Part shown: one piece after another, positions 27,120 through 44,160 of the stretch | Layout: every line of letters starts with the position of its first letter | Position numbering within the stretch: the first letter of the stretch is position 1 | DNA from: Lithospermum erythrorhizon | Lineage: Eukaryota; Streptophyta; Magnoliopsida; Boraginales; Boraginaceae | Assembly (NCBI GenBank): GCA_019722365.1 | Contig: JADFUC010000313.1 | Span: forward strand, 1 to 64,000 | Reading direction: 5' to 3' | Length of the DNA stretch: 64,000 bases | Position numbers and translations under genes: made by a program | Notes under the pieces: generated by a model | What the model was told of the DNA's origin: nothing | Database searches by the model: none | What the model saw: only the letters and a program-made list of their open reading frames with translations

Positions 27120-28480
27120 GCTAGCTGAATTACCTAAATTATTCTCTCACGAAGCTTCCTTTGAATTCTTAGTTTTTGAAGACTACAAAAGGTAGATGCT
27201 TCCAATTAGTCCATATGACAGAGCCGGTCAAATCCACGGATCGACTCATAGAATCACGAGATAAATTAGATGACAACCAGTCAAACCTTTACTCAATTGG
27301 CTATGAAAGCAGGGAGTGTATGCCATGGCTTTTCAGGAGAAAAAAGATGAAAACTTGAAGTTTTTCCATCTTTATATTCTCCTTATATACCTCTTCTTTT
27401 CAAAACCGACAGCTCTAATTATAACTAAACCAGCCAACTCAAAACCGCTTCACTAACCTGAAGCTAACGAGCGCCAGAATTAACAAGTTAATCATCAATC
27501 AACTAGCAAATTAATTGATTCGGTTTCGGTCTAATTTGTATTTTTACATTATCGCGTAAAACTCTCGAATGGGTATCTCTGTTGATTTTACTCAACTCCC
27601 AATTTAGGAATCATGATTTGATTTAATACATAAAATAAGATTTAACGTCACTCTACGCATGCTGACTCCGCCGTGATAATATCGACGTATGCACAATATA
27701 TACTGACCATTAGTATATTATAACGATTACGCATTGGATCTAAAGACCGGTACAACCTCTTTATATCATCGCAAGTCTTGCTTTTAGTCATTTATAATTA
27801 CTATTTATTGAACACTAAGTTCCGGAAAGTAATCCTACTTTAACTAAAACTGGCAAACGAATTGCTATAATAATCTGTCAGTAACTTTTACATAATTAAA
27901 GAAATGGCCATACTCGGGATTTTCCTCGTATCCATCACTTATCATAGAAAATATATCTTCGATATTGAAAGATGAAAATTCATGTCAGTGTCGCAGGGGC
28001 GCTGAGGTCAATAATAATAGAATTTCGAAACCCGACGGTCATTTTGTTTACCTCGGGTTTTACAGAATCAAACTCCATTATAATCTCCCTACTTATTAAA
28101 TAATTAAAAAGCTTGGTAAAATAAATTTTTCAAGAAATAGGTGGTGTTATTAATATTATTATTACATTATCGTTATTATTATAATATTTAATAGTTTTAA
28201 GTAAATACTTAATAAAATAATTTAATAAAAATATTTAGTGATACGTGATCCCCAAGATCACCAAAAAACGCCTCCCAGAATGGTGGATCAATAACCGTGT
28301 CGAGGCACCAACAATAGAATTTGCCAAACCCCGATCGTCATTTACGCTTGGTTCTGACGTCATCAGAATTTAACTCCATTATCACCTCTCCACTTCTAAA
28401 TACCTAATAAGCTTCTTAAAGCAACCGCTTTCAAGAAATACGGTCATATTATTATTATTAGTTATTATTATTATTATTAC
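27120..28480 (+). mobile_element. Family 2 long repeat, partial copy 2, with internal duplication
   Basis: It resembles 6440-7640 in order: a gagccggtcaaatcc block (27221) matching the ggccagacacc region, a taattgattcggtt block (27512) matching taattaattcggtt, then a cccaatttagg/catgatttgatttaatac block (27598). From 27985 to 28480 a roughly 190-bp segment (aatagaattt-cgaaacccga...gtcatttt...ctccattat...aagaaata-ggt) occurs twice, about 280 bp apart, followed both times by an ATT-rich microsatellite. No coding sequence. Confidence 0.45.
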
Positions 28481-31030
28481 TACTCTCACTCCATATGAAA
28501 AATCTTGTTTTAATTTGAAATTTAATGATTGACTATTTGTATTTTGAACTCAAATATTATTTATATATATTGCATAATATGTTCAAGAAAGTATAGTTTT
28601 AATTATTAAATATTCAATTGGATAATTATTTTTGGATGAAATGGAGTTTTTTTATTGGAATAGGATATGTTTGGATGTTTTTTTATGTTCTTTCTTCTAA
28701 AAAAGAATGACAATCTATATAAGAGGAAATAAAGAAATGATGTATTAATAATATAAGTTACATTAAAGTATGGAGAAAAAAAATAATGAAAAAAAAAATT
28801 ATGGTAGGGGGTAGCGTGGTGATTTTTTACCCAACGAAGATTATTGTTTAACGTGATGAGCGCGTAACGACGGCAATGAAAGTACTATTAAAGCCGGTAG
28901 TAGAATAAGCATTTTTACCTCAAAAGAAAGATAGCGTAAGAAAAGAAGAAGATGCAGTGACATATATGAATAAATTCCGATGATTACTATTAATTTAATA
29001 TTATCCGTTTATGTGTATGAAGAAAATTTGATGATTAATATTAGTTAAATATGGCATATATACCGAAAATTATGTTTAATATTAATTAATAGGAGTATTA
29101 GCATTCTTTTCATAGTATATCTCATGCAACTATATTTTTGTCTAATTCTTGTAGAATTGCACTTAAGATTTAACAATATAAAATTAAGAAACATATTCAC
29201 AATAATACAAGCGAGAGCTGCCTTCGCTTCAACTCTCATTGACAACATATTTCTACTTTCAGAAGACTTACCTAACTACGCTTAGCCAGTGAATTTATGT
29301 ATTAATTATTTATAATACTCAATATTTGTATTCGTAATTTAGAATACCATATAATCATACTCTTCAGTCTTCATCACTAATTTACAAAAAAAAAACCACC
29401 ACAACGAGCTCACCAACACCTCCACCATCAAAATTGGTAAAAAACGAGCTTCAATACCCCTAACCCACCCTCTACAATTTTTTTAAGAAGAAGAAGAATA
29501 AAGGGTGGTGGAGCATTTGGATTATTAAGGGAATGATGGTATTTTAGTTAAAAATTTATTAAATTTGATATTTTTTAAAGTGAAGGGTGGGAATAACTAT
29601 TTTCACGACATCAAACCACACGACATGTCCTTGTCTAATACTTCCTATATCCCATAATGTAACGGAGTTTTTTACTTTTAGGAAATCTTATAATTGGGTT
29701 TCTTTTTCCAAAATTTAGTAAAAAAAAATGGAGGGAAGACTTTATTTGTGAGATGTGTCTGAAATTTTTTTAAAATTTGTGCAAAATTAAATAGGTCATA
29801 AAAAATTGGATAAAGGGAATATTTTTATATTATGTGCCTTGAATTGAATTATCGTGAATTTAGTTTCCATCGTAATGAATTAACCAGTGTTATTTTTTAA
29901 AACTTATTAAAAAACTAGGATGCTAAATTTAAAAAACCATGTTAACCCATGATATTTAGCCAAATTTTTCAATAAAATTCTTCAGTTCCACAAGATTTAC
30001 TTGACCTACTTTCTGTCCACCAAACCAAGTGGGAAGTGGGATAGTGCTAGATGAAAACATCACAGATTCACTTCAAAGCAGAGATAAGGAGCATGCTTAG
30101 AAGTGTCAGAATTCTGACAAGTGTTTTAATGGTTTTGTTGCCTTTTGTTTTTATCGTCTCTCTCTCATTAAAAACACTGACCCGATAACCTGTCCACCTT
30201 TGCATGCTGCTCTGCTTTTAATGGCTAACAACAAATGAGAGCTAATTCATATTCACATCTGTTCTTTACTCTACTTCGCGCTAACATCAACAAAAACGTT
30301 GATACGCCGACAACAGCCATTCCCCGCACTAAGCAATTCGCATCAACGCTAAGCTTTTATTCGAAATAGTAATCTCATACGGCCCCGTAGTCAGTTCAAT
30401 ACATACCAAAGATAAAATGCAACCCCCTAACATCATTTGACCCCATTCAAGAATAATCATCAACCTACGCCGACCCTTTATATCCGAGACAAAGGTCATG
30501 ACTATTAACATCAATAAGAAAATAAGAATGTTTTAATTCAACTGCAAGATTTTAATGATAGATGAATTGGATACAATTTAACATTATATAAATAAGAGTA
30601 ATATATTTGTTTTATTTTCAAAAAATTATTAAGTTTGTTTTTTTATGTTTAAAGATTAATAAATTATACAATATTGATTGATATTTAAAATTTCGATCAA
30701 TCAAATATAATAAAAGATGCTAAAAATATTATATATCGGAGTATTTTTGCTAAATAAATATATCACATTAAAATTATTTGCTCTCTCAAAATTAAAAAAA
30801 AAAAATTTAACTATTAAATTTAAAACTGCATATTCCGTATACTTTGCATGAAGGAGGCAAAAACTTAAAAGGAATATCAATATAATTTAAATGCTTAATA
30901 AAATTATCCTCCACTGCCACTGTCTGTCGTGACACAGTCTAGAAAAGCTACTATTGCTTCTCTATTCAACCTTGTGCGGTAGCAGAATTCTGCCATTTTC
31001 TTGTTAACACTCCATTTATGTTCCAGATAC
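28480..31030. other. AT-rich intergenic DNA upstream of the GRF gene
   Basis: No gene recognised. Weak MITE-like ends (tactctcactcc near 28481, tacttcctatatccc near 29638) occur without clear partners. A perfect 16-bp palindrome, tgtcagaattctgaca, lies at 30104-30119. A 61-codon - strand frame at 30329-30514 has no recognised similarity. Confidence 0.45.
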
Positions 31031-33826
31031 ATGAAACCCCATACATTCTTTTCAGGTTCTCTTTCTCTCTCTAGTTGTTGACACTAGACAGCTATTATAT
31101 TTGGTATATGTAAACTACCCAAGAAAATATAATAAAAATTTATTAGTTCATAATGTGTGTTTGGGTGTTTAAGAATGGAATTTTTTTTTACACTATTATG
31201 CTTTTATTTAAATATTTTTGTGATGTGATTTAAGGAAAAGAAATTAGAGGAGAAGGGTCATCAAGCACTGTGATAATTAGTCAAGAAAAGTTGGAATATT
31301 TGTTCACAGCTACACAATTGCATGAGCTCCAGACCCAGATTTTATTCTTGAAGCACATAGAGTCTGGTTATCCTCTGCCTCTTCCAATTTGGTCCTGTAT
31401 GTATTGCTTTCAACATTTTCATTTGGCTTATTTTTCTTTGTAGTTTGACAGGTATATGTAGGGGTATGTAGGAGAATATATGGTCTATTTCTATGCTGTA
31501 TGTATCCTATATTTTATCTTAGTACTCTCTTCATCCATAAAAGATTGTCCGATTTTCTTGTTCATGGTCAATGGTATATTTTATGGTATTGATCGATATC
31601 CAAACTTTGACGAATAAAAATCGGTAAGCTTTAGCAAAAATGTTAAAAAATACAACATTTTGGTATGTTTTACGGAAATGTTTCACATCAGTTAAAAAAT
31701 TATTTAAGTTCAAATTGAAAATGCACCTATTAAAATTGAAATTATAAAAATCTTTAGGAATGGAGGAGTAAATAAATAGGCGGTTCATGTCAAATTTTAA
31801 AATTGTATCTTATTCTTATAGATCTTAAAAATAACCCTGCTTTTAATTCAGTAAGTTTGCATGACTTAGTGTCAGGTTGCCTTTGTGGAGCGTTATTTCT
31901 GAGGCTTTTCAAAATTCATTCAACCTTAAACTTAATTTTGCTTGAACTTTATTTTGAATATATCTGACTATGTAAATTTATAAAGTCAACAGAAGAAACG
32001 GGGAAAACTGGGAGATTCATCGTTGAGGACAACTTCCTTCTGTGGATTCTAAATTTATTTCTAGCATTCACATTTATAGCAAGCAATCCTCTTCCAGATT
32101 TATATCAGTCATGAATCTTTAGCTAAACCAAGGAAACATTTAGGGATTTATATCTTTCAAAGGTATTCTAATTAATCACCTTTTTGGGATAGGTAAAGTC
32201 ATCAAGGCAGATTTTTCTTCTGTTGAACCTTGTATACATCTATTTATTTGAGCACGTTCACTTGTGGTTCTGAAAAACCTCATTATTTTCAGTCTTAGGA
32301 TTCAGCTATAAGGGATATAACTCAAGGAATATGATGGATTCTGAGCCAGGGAGATGTAGAAGAACGGATGGGAAGAAATGGAGGTGTTACAAAAGTGTGG
32401 TAAAGGACCAGAAATACTGTGAGCGGCATATGCATAGAGGTCGTCAACGTTCAAGAAAGCTTGTGGAAGGTTTAGAAGATGTACCAAAATCAGATCTCCT
32501 TATTGCTGACACGAGCACTTTACTTTTGGCATCTGCCAACACTTGTAGTACTGCAAAATCATATGACAGCGTGAAGGCTTCAATCCCTACGAATTCTCAA
32601 CACGCTCCCCTAGCTTCCGGCACTGGAAAGACCACCTCTTCTATGGTGAATGTTAGCTCTATCAGTAGGAAGAAAGTGACTGTCAATAGTCATCATTCAT
32701 CTGCATTTCCGGAGTCATTTAGTTCCCATTATTACCAATTCAAGGGAAACAGTGATTGTAAAGTTGAAGTTTACAATCCCAGTTCATGCTACAGCACTTC
32801 AGCTTCCATCAAAGCAGCTATTGCTTGCAGACATCTCCATGTTGAGGAGAATGGTCTTGGATCCTCCCCCCCCACTAGTAAAGTGTCAGTGATTAGCAGC
32901 AATAATCATTTCAAGGAAGGCTATTTTTGTCCTGCAACTCCTGCCAATGGTTCTTCTCAAAAGAGTTTTCAACAATACAGCCCAGGTAAACATTAGAACA
33001 CTGTTGTGAGAGCCTTAGTGTCTCACAATCTGTGTTCCATTCTTCCATGTATTATAGCCACTTGTGAAATATTCATACATAATAAAGTAACGATGGTAAA
33101 AGTGTTTCTTAGTTTTCTCTTGCTTTTGTATTCCTGAAGCGCTAACATTATTAGTACATCGCAGCCAGGTCTTTCTCTCCTCTATGACTCCCAATTAGCA
33201 GCTTATGAGAAGTGTAATTTTTCAAAAGTGCATTTAGCTATTGAGTTATTTTTCTTGTACAGTAATAATGTAAATGTATAGCTAATGTATCACATATTTT
33301 CCTTTCGGACGCGTACTATGCACCAAGAATATCAAATTTCTAACGATTTTATCCAGCAGAAACTCATTTGAAACAGGCATAATTACATGTTAATTGTTTA
33401 TAAGTTGCTTATATGCTTGTGTTTTGCTGCCTTTTGACAATTTGATTATATTCTGTTTCAGCAGATGGAAACCATGGGAATCAAACTCATGATCCTAATA
33501 ATGGAACTGAAACTGAACACATGAGATGCAAAAGAACTGATGGTAAGCAATGGCGATGTAGCCATGATGTAGTCCATGGCCAAAAATATTGTGAGAAGCA
33601 CATGCACAGAGGGGCTAAAAAGGGTACACAGATCTCAAATCCTCCCATTGTTGCCGCTGCTGCTCCTTCTGAAGGCAGTGACAACCCTTTCTTCATTGCA
33701 AAGAGACCAAACAGCCACATAAATCTGAACATGGACCCTTCCCATTCGATTGTTGCGTGTGCTATGACCGTTAATGGTGTAACTCAATCTACAAGCAGCA
33801 GTGATGCCACTACCATCAGCGATTGA
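31031..33826 (+). CDS. GRF9: Growth-regulating factor, GRF9 type with two WRC domains
   Basis: This is a plant-specific nuclear transcription factor of the GRF family, which partners with GIF coactivators in leaf and organ growth. The proposed join is 31031-31055, 31235-31396, 32293-32985, 33462-33826, giving 414 residues; Arabidopsis GRF9 is of similar length. Exon 2 encodes the QLQ domain ([12 protein letters not shown]...GYPLPLPI), which binds GIF. Exon 3 opens FLGFSYKGY and carries WRC domain 1, a C-x9-C-x10-C-x2-H zinc motif followed by the basic RGRQRSRK. Exon 4 carries a second complete WRC with the same spacing. Two WRC domains are characteristic of GRF9. All junctions have GT/AG and keep phase. 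The 8-residue first exon (MKPHTFFS) is the least certain part. A miR396 site lies in exon 3. Reading through the exon 3 donor gives a stop at 32994-32996, so intron retention would give a one-WRC isoform. Confidence 0.88.
31525..31768. mobile_element. Stowaway-like MITE in the first large intron of the GRF gene
   Basis: It starts ctctcttcatccataaaag and ends ggaatggaggag, roughly inverted ends of the CTCCCTCCGTCCC type. TA dinucleotides at 31523-31524 and 31769-31770 serve as the target duplication. It is non-coding and about 244 bp long. It lies between the QLQ exon and the first WRC exon and does not touch splice sites. Confidence 0.65.
32448..32468 (+). promoter_or_regulatory. miR396 target site in the GRF mRNA
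   Basis: CGTTCAAGAAAGC followed by TTGTGGAA lies directly after the first WRC codons. It is the conserved GRF target, complementary to miR396 with one bulged base, as in other plants. Cleavage or repression by miR396 restricts GRF levels to young tissue. The equivalent position after the second WRC (near 33620) lacks the site. Confidence 0.88.
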
Positions 33827-34033
33827 TTGAAACTACGAAAATTATTCAACCTTCAAGAATCCTTAGTACTCCTTTCTAAAAGGCTTCGATAGACAATGGA
33901 ATTATCTGAACTGATGTAATTCTGTAGATGCTGCTACTTAATGTACTTCGACTTATCTCCAGTAGTACAGACTATATGTTTGTAATTCATGAATACAGAT
34001 TTTAAACTATTTGTGATGTTGGTCAAACTAATA

Positions 34034-34421
34034 CTATCTCCATTCCATAATAATTGATTGTGTAGCAAAAAAATTATTTTTTCATAATAATTGATTGTTT
34101 CGAAATTTAATGTACTATTGAACTCATTTCCTATTTTTGACCCTAATAAAGTAATAATTGATTTTGATTTATAGATTGATTTTGCTTTTAAGAGTAATTA
34201 TATATATTTTGTAAAGTATAATAGTAATTTTTTTTAACTTCTTAATAAAGTAATTTTTTATCTAAATGATCATATAATATGGAATTAAGAAATATATCAT
34301 TCCATATGAGTTGGAGGATATTTTAGTGGAAAGTTATTAAGGTACATTAAACTTTTTCTTCATTACTGTTTCATTAATGATAATGATAAAAAAAATGTAA
34401 ATTATAAACATTTTTAGGGAG
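34034..34421. mobile_element. Probable Stowaway-like MITE downstream of the GRF gene
   Basis: The left end ctatctccattccataat and right end atttttagggag sit between TA dinucleotides (34032-34033, 34422-34423). Internal repeats of ataattgattgt and ttttgattt are visible near the left end. The inverted ends are degenerate, so the boundaries are tentative. Confidence 0.4.
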
Positions 34422-34434
34422 TACAATATTTATT

Positions 34435-34771
34435 GGGCAAAAGGTATTGCCGTCGATTCGTGTATAGTATATTTTTCATTCTATCCACTATTGTTTACTT
34501 TTGTCTATTCCGCCCATTAACCTTCTGAAAATGTATCACTTTAGCCACTCCGTCCAATTGATCGGTATGTTGACCGTTAAATTATTTAACAAACAATTAC
34601 AGAAAAGACATCGTGAAAAATTATTTAACGTCAACATATCGGTCAACTGGATGGAGTGACTAAAGTGATACACTTTATTAAAAGATTAATGGGGGGAATA
34701 GACAAAAGTAAAACATAGTGGGTGGAATGAAAATCATGCTATATACGAATGGGCAGCAATGCCTTTTGCCC
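34435..34771. mobile_element. Foldback MITE with 9-bp target duplication (MULE type)
   Basis: The two arms are inverted copies for about 90 bp or more. The left arm begins gggcaaaaggtattgcc and contains acttttgtctatt; the right arm contains aatagacaaaagt and ends ggcagcaatgccttttgccc. The centre also pairs (cgtccaattgatcggt with tcggtcaactggatgg). Flanks atatttatt (34426-34434) and atatttttt (34772-34780) match at 8 of 9 bases. No coding capacity. A hairpin-like element with a 9-bp duplication fits a MULE-derived MITE. Confidence 0.8.
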
Positions 34772-35156
34772 ATATTTTTTTTTTCTTTGGTACATTTTAG
34801 GTAGTCTGTACCATTTCTTTAAAATAATTATTAATGTCAATCATATGAGTTTATTTTTACCATTTAGGTAATCTATACCAATTTACTTAACGAATTTTGG
34901 AATACATATTAATTAGGTGCATAGTATAATTTTAATATATTTTATTTTGTTTTCTAAATTAATGCATATTAGAATGATATATTTTAATAATTTATTGTAT
35001 TTTTATATAGAAATTGAGTACGTATGAAGATTAATGAATAGTATCTTTAATAAACATTAGTCATTCTCAGTATTTTCATGGATCTAGTTGTCCAAGCTCG
35101 ATTTGTCGACTAACCTTTTTGGATATATGTTTTACTTAGTAAAACATTTAGCCAAC

Positions 35157-35230
35157 GGTTTCGTGGTGTAGTTGGTTATCACGTCAGTCTAACACACTGA
35201 AGGTCTCCGGTTCGAACCCGGGCGAAGCCA
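35157..35230 (+). tRNA. tRNA-Val (anticodon AAC)
   Basis: A complete 74-nt cloverleaf. The acceptor stem is GGTTTCG with CGAAGCC (one G-T pair) and discriminator A. The D arm contains GTGTAGTTGGTTATCAC. Anticodon stem TCAGT/ACTGA encloses loop CTAACAC with anticodon AAC at 35191-35193. The T arm is TCCGG-TTCGAAC-CCGGG. Internal Pol III A box (35164-35175) and B box (35209-35218) are intact, a T run follows at 35231, and there is no intron. The CCA end is not encoded, as expected for a nuclear eukaryotic gene. Confidence 0.97.
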
Positions 35231-35333
35231 TTTTTATTTTATTTTATTTCCTAGTTTTAGGGTTGCTGGTATGTTAGCCACAGCCATACTTTCATTCTAA
35301 ATTCTTTCCTCAACGAAGTACTTTTGCTTTTAG

Positions 35334-35500
35334 GTCAAGACTCATTGCAAAATGTTAAGCAGTATGAGGAAATCCTAGAGCGAATCACTGGGGGCAACAG
35401 GTCAATTCCAGTTCCCAGACCAAGCAAATCTGAGTTTGATAAATAACTGAAAGTTGCCAACAAGAAACCTGCCGCACCAGCACTAAGATCTTATAGCTAA
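35334..35500 (+). pseudogene. Unidentified exon-like remnant a
   Basis: After a pyrimidine-rich acceptor (ttttgcttttag) the frame reads QDSLQNVKQYEEILERITGG, then IPVPRPSKSEFDK, then TAA (35444-35446). In the same frame it continues LKVANKKPAAPALRSYS to a second stop at 35498-35500. The composition (amphipathic helix, then a Pro/Lys/Ser tail) looks like real protein rather than random AT-rich translation. I do not recognise the family. It could be the last exon of an uncharacterised gene or the relic of a gene lost between the GRF and ATPase genes. No upstream exon was found between 33830 and 35330. Confidence 0.4.
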
Positions 35501-35674
35501 AAACTTACAGTATACTGGAAGAAAACCAGTTGGTATTGAAATACATTATACCTTTGGTATGTACACACGCTTTACGCTTTCAGTATCTCATTGTTATTCT
35601 CTACATTTTGACACATAACAACTGTCTCAAACTCTCAATTTTAGTTTCTCTCACAATATCGTAAATATACACAG

Positions 35675-35802
35675 GAGAACATGCTAAAGTTCTCCTAGCT
35701 GTGCGGTACATAAGGAAGGTGAAGTACTTGAAGTCTACTGCACTTTCACATCAGGAGGCTTATTGTTCTAAGTGTCTTTACTGCTGCCAGAGAAGTAGTT
35801 GA
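35675..35802 (+). pseudogene. Unidentified exon-like remnant b
   Basis: Preceded by acceptor-like atatacacag, the frame reads EHAKVLLAVRYIRKVKYLKS, then TALSHQEAYCSKC, to a stop at 35800-35802. It shares orientation and splice phase with remnant a and ends 35 bp before the stop codon of the convergent ATPase gene. It may be the 3' end of the same relic or be non-coding. No family was recognised. Confidence 0.25.
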
Positions 35803-35836
35803 GCACTTGACTGGGATTTATTGTTTAACTCAAATT

Positions 35837-41756
<5,920 letters not shown>

Positions 41757-41842
41757 CTAATTCTAGATTCTACGAAACTAACTAATTTCATGTCGCATAA
41801 TACAAGTTGTAGATCGAATCACACCATCAAAGGCTCAGCTGT

Positions 41843-41985
41843 TATACACACACCCAAATAGTGTAGTAGTTGGGGATGAAATGACTATTTTGCCCCCCAT
41901 ATTTGTAAGTGTAATAGTTAAGAAAGTTTCATTAAGGACAAAATTGTCATTTCACTAACAAAAACACTATTTGGATGTGTGTATA
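41843..41985. mobile_element. Short MITE immediately upstream of the ATPase start codon
   Basis: The arms are inverted: tatacacacacccaaatagt, then gatgaaatgactattttg on the left; caaaattgtcatttc, then actatttggatgtgtgtata on the right. It lies 87-229 bp upstream of the ATPase ATG, so it probably forms part of the promoter or 5' untranslated region. A related single arm occurs near 4421-4475. Confidence 0.65.
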
Positions 41986-42205
41986 GTGTTGCCCAATCAC
42001 ATTCATGTATTGTAAGAGTAATTTTGTTTTTACTTTGGCTTAATGTCAGATTGCCTCTGAAGTTCATGTTAATTCAATATGTTGCCCCATACTATTATAT
42101 TTTTAGGTTATTCCCTAATGTTATTATTTTTTAGTGCCTCCTTACGTCTATATTTTATTATTAAACTTGGCCAGTTTTATTTTTTGAGAGGACCTTGGTG
42201 TCCAT

Positions 42206-42436
42206 GTGGTGGAAGAATCCAATAAAGACCATTCTTATAAAGGCAATGGAAAGCCCAAGGTTCAAAATAATGATAACAAGAGGTATATGCCATATTTCAA
42301 AGATAAGCAGAGGAAAGTTGCTTGTTGGATTTGCAATGGTCCTCACATGAAGAGGAATTGTCCAAAGAGAAAAGATGGTGTTGTTGGTAGAAGGGATGGC
42401 CAAAGAGGTTCACCAGCGGAGAGCATTGGTTGTTAG
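42206..42436 (+). pseudogene. Retrotransposon gag fragment with zinc knuckle
   Basis: The 76-codon frame contains CWICNGPHMKRNCPKRKDG, a C-x2-C-x3-H-x4-C knuckle of the type found in plant retrotransposon gag proteins (C-x-x-C-x-GPH...CPKR). It is preceded by a basic, Asn/Lys-rich linker, as usual for that region. No protease or pol sequence follows; from about 42437 the sequence becomes non-coding and then LTR-like. It is an isolated gag fragment of uncertain superfamily. Confidence 0.7.
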
Positions 42437-42711
42437 GTGTCACCGGTCATAATAACAACAAATTGTTATCGCGTCGATTTCGAGAACCTCTGGGATTTCT
42501 AAAAACAATAATTAAGGGGTTTAATTGCACCTTTCTTCATGGATTTCTAGTGGAATTGATCATGGATAATATATACAATTAACGTAGATTTTCTATAAGA
42601 TTTGATCCACACCAACGAGTTTTTCCAAACCCTTCTCTGCGTTTTAGTAGAACGTTTGTAGTGTAACAAGAAACAAGAGGAAGAAAATTGATGTGCTTTT
42701 CTCGATGTAAT

Positions 42712-43140
42712 TGTTGGTAGTGATATTTTAACTAATAAATTTTCAAATTAAATTAATTAATTAAGTTTCAATTTAATAAGTTATATTTTGGAATTTAGTT
42801 AATTAAATCATACAGTCCAATTAAATATTTACGTGGACGTTTATTATCAAATTATGAATTATCGCATAGAAAATTGGATGGATTAGAATTATGAGTCGAC
42901 GTATGAGAAATTGGATCATCATAAATAATGATTTCCTCTAAATAAACATATGGAAATAATAATTAAAGAGCTATATAATTATGTCTTTTGAATAAATAAA
43001 AGATATAATTTATTGATCAAAAATCGTATAGGTATTCTTTAATTGAAATTGGAAGAATAATTAATGGGAGGCCCAGTCAGACAGAACCCGACCCCCATCG
43101 CCCAATGCCTATAAATAGAGGCATTCTCGCCATTCAAATG
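42712..43140 (+). mobile_element. LTR fragment, shared with 46849-47275
   Basis: It starts TGTTGGTAGTGATATTTTAA and matches 46849-47275 in the same orientation across about 420 bp. It includes the AT-rich body with ttattatcaaattatgaatt and the promoter-like end caatgcctataaatagaggc. The TATAAATAG box near the end suggests this is U3. The homology stops just after the TATA box. From there this copy continues into family 1-like sequence while the other does not. Confidence 0.65.
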
Positions 43141-44160
43141 CGGAAAATTGGAGATACTCGCCAAGACAAGCGGGATTTAAGCCCAATTCTTTAAATATCT
43201 TATCATCCTTGTCATCTTTAAGTAAATCATCAACAAAATCCATCCCGCACCACGCTTTAACACTTGGCAGAGATTCCGAGCACCCTCCCCCTTGAAATTT
43301 TCTTCCGTTTCTCGTCGTTATTATTTAAAACTCGAAGGAACAGTTGTGGATTTTCTTTCCTAAATCATCGTCGTATTTAGGTAAGAAAGATCAAATCACT
43401 TTTTGAGTAATTTGAGTTTAGGAGAGGTTGACTTTTAGTTGGCTTTTTACCAATTGAATATTAAACTTTGAAATATGTTATGTAGTCTTCCATATAGGTG
43501 TTTTGAAGTTAAAGTTACTGATCTTTTGGGTATTTTTCATGAATTTGAGATGTTGACTTTTAGTTTGACTTTGGTTGACCGAGTTTTGAGGCTTTAAAAT
43601 GGTATAGAGTTATCGTAAGTTTGGATTATGTGATAAGTGATAATGATCGATTCTTGGGTTTTGAAATTGTTGAATATGTTATGTTGAGTTTTGTTGACTT
43701 TTTTGAGGAAAAATGTGGAATTTGTAAAAGTGTGTTGTTGGAGTTTAATATAGTTGTTTTGGAGTATAGGTTGTGATTTTAAAGTGGTTATAAGAGATTA
43801 TGTTGGATTTGATTTGGGGTAAGTTGAGTAGTATTTGGATTTGAAATAAAGGTTGTTAATGATGGGTAGATTAGTTAATCGATTGTTGGATTGATTAGAA
43901 TGTGATTAAAGAATGTTATGGTTGGGGGGTAATAAAGTGATGACTTCAGACAGGATTGATGAAGATGTTAAGGTAATTAGAATGTAGTTAAGTTGGAATT
44001 TTAGAAGTGTATACTAATTTCGGGGATAGGATGATTACTAAAAGTTATTTTTGAATTGTGAGATGTGGTATAATACTCGGGGTTTAATAGATGTCAAGAG
44101 AGATTTGATACTTGGAATGTGTTATAATGTATATAATTTCTTTGAATAGGAGTTGAGCAG
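43141..44160 (+). mobile_element. Family 1 long repeat, partial copy 4
   Basis: It has the order seen at 55.8-56.6 kb: a leader with tcatcatcg-type and ctcgaagg stretches, then gagaggttgactttta (about 43424), repeated ttgactt motifs (43551, 43696) and gttgttttggagta near 43757. A cross-copy comparison is needed to set boundaries. Non-coding. Confidence 0.45.

Noticed and set aside
30104..30119. Perfect 16-bp palindrome upstream of the GRF gene as a binding site
   Set aside because: A single short palindrome in 64 kb can arise by chance, and no known factor site was matched.
31531..31788. 85-codon - strand frame in the GRF intron
   Set aside because: It lies almost wholly inside a Stowaway-like MITE and is antisense to the GRF gene. 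Its translation is Asn/Phe-rich from AT-rich DNA.
35101..35260. Organelle-derived tRNA insertion
   Set aside because: The tRNA-Val has intact internal Pol III boxes, a T-run terminator and anticodon AAC. It lacks flanking plastid or mitochondrial sequence, so a nuclear gene is the simpler reading.
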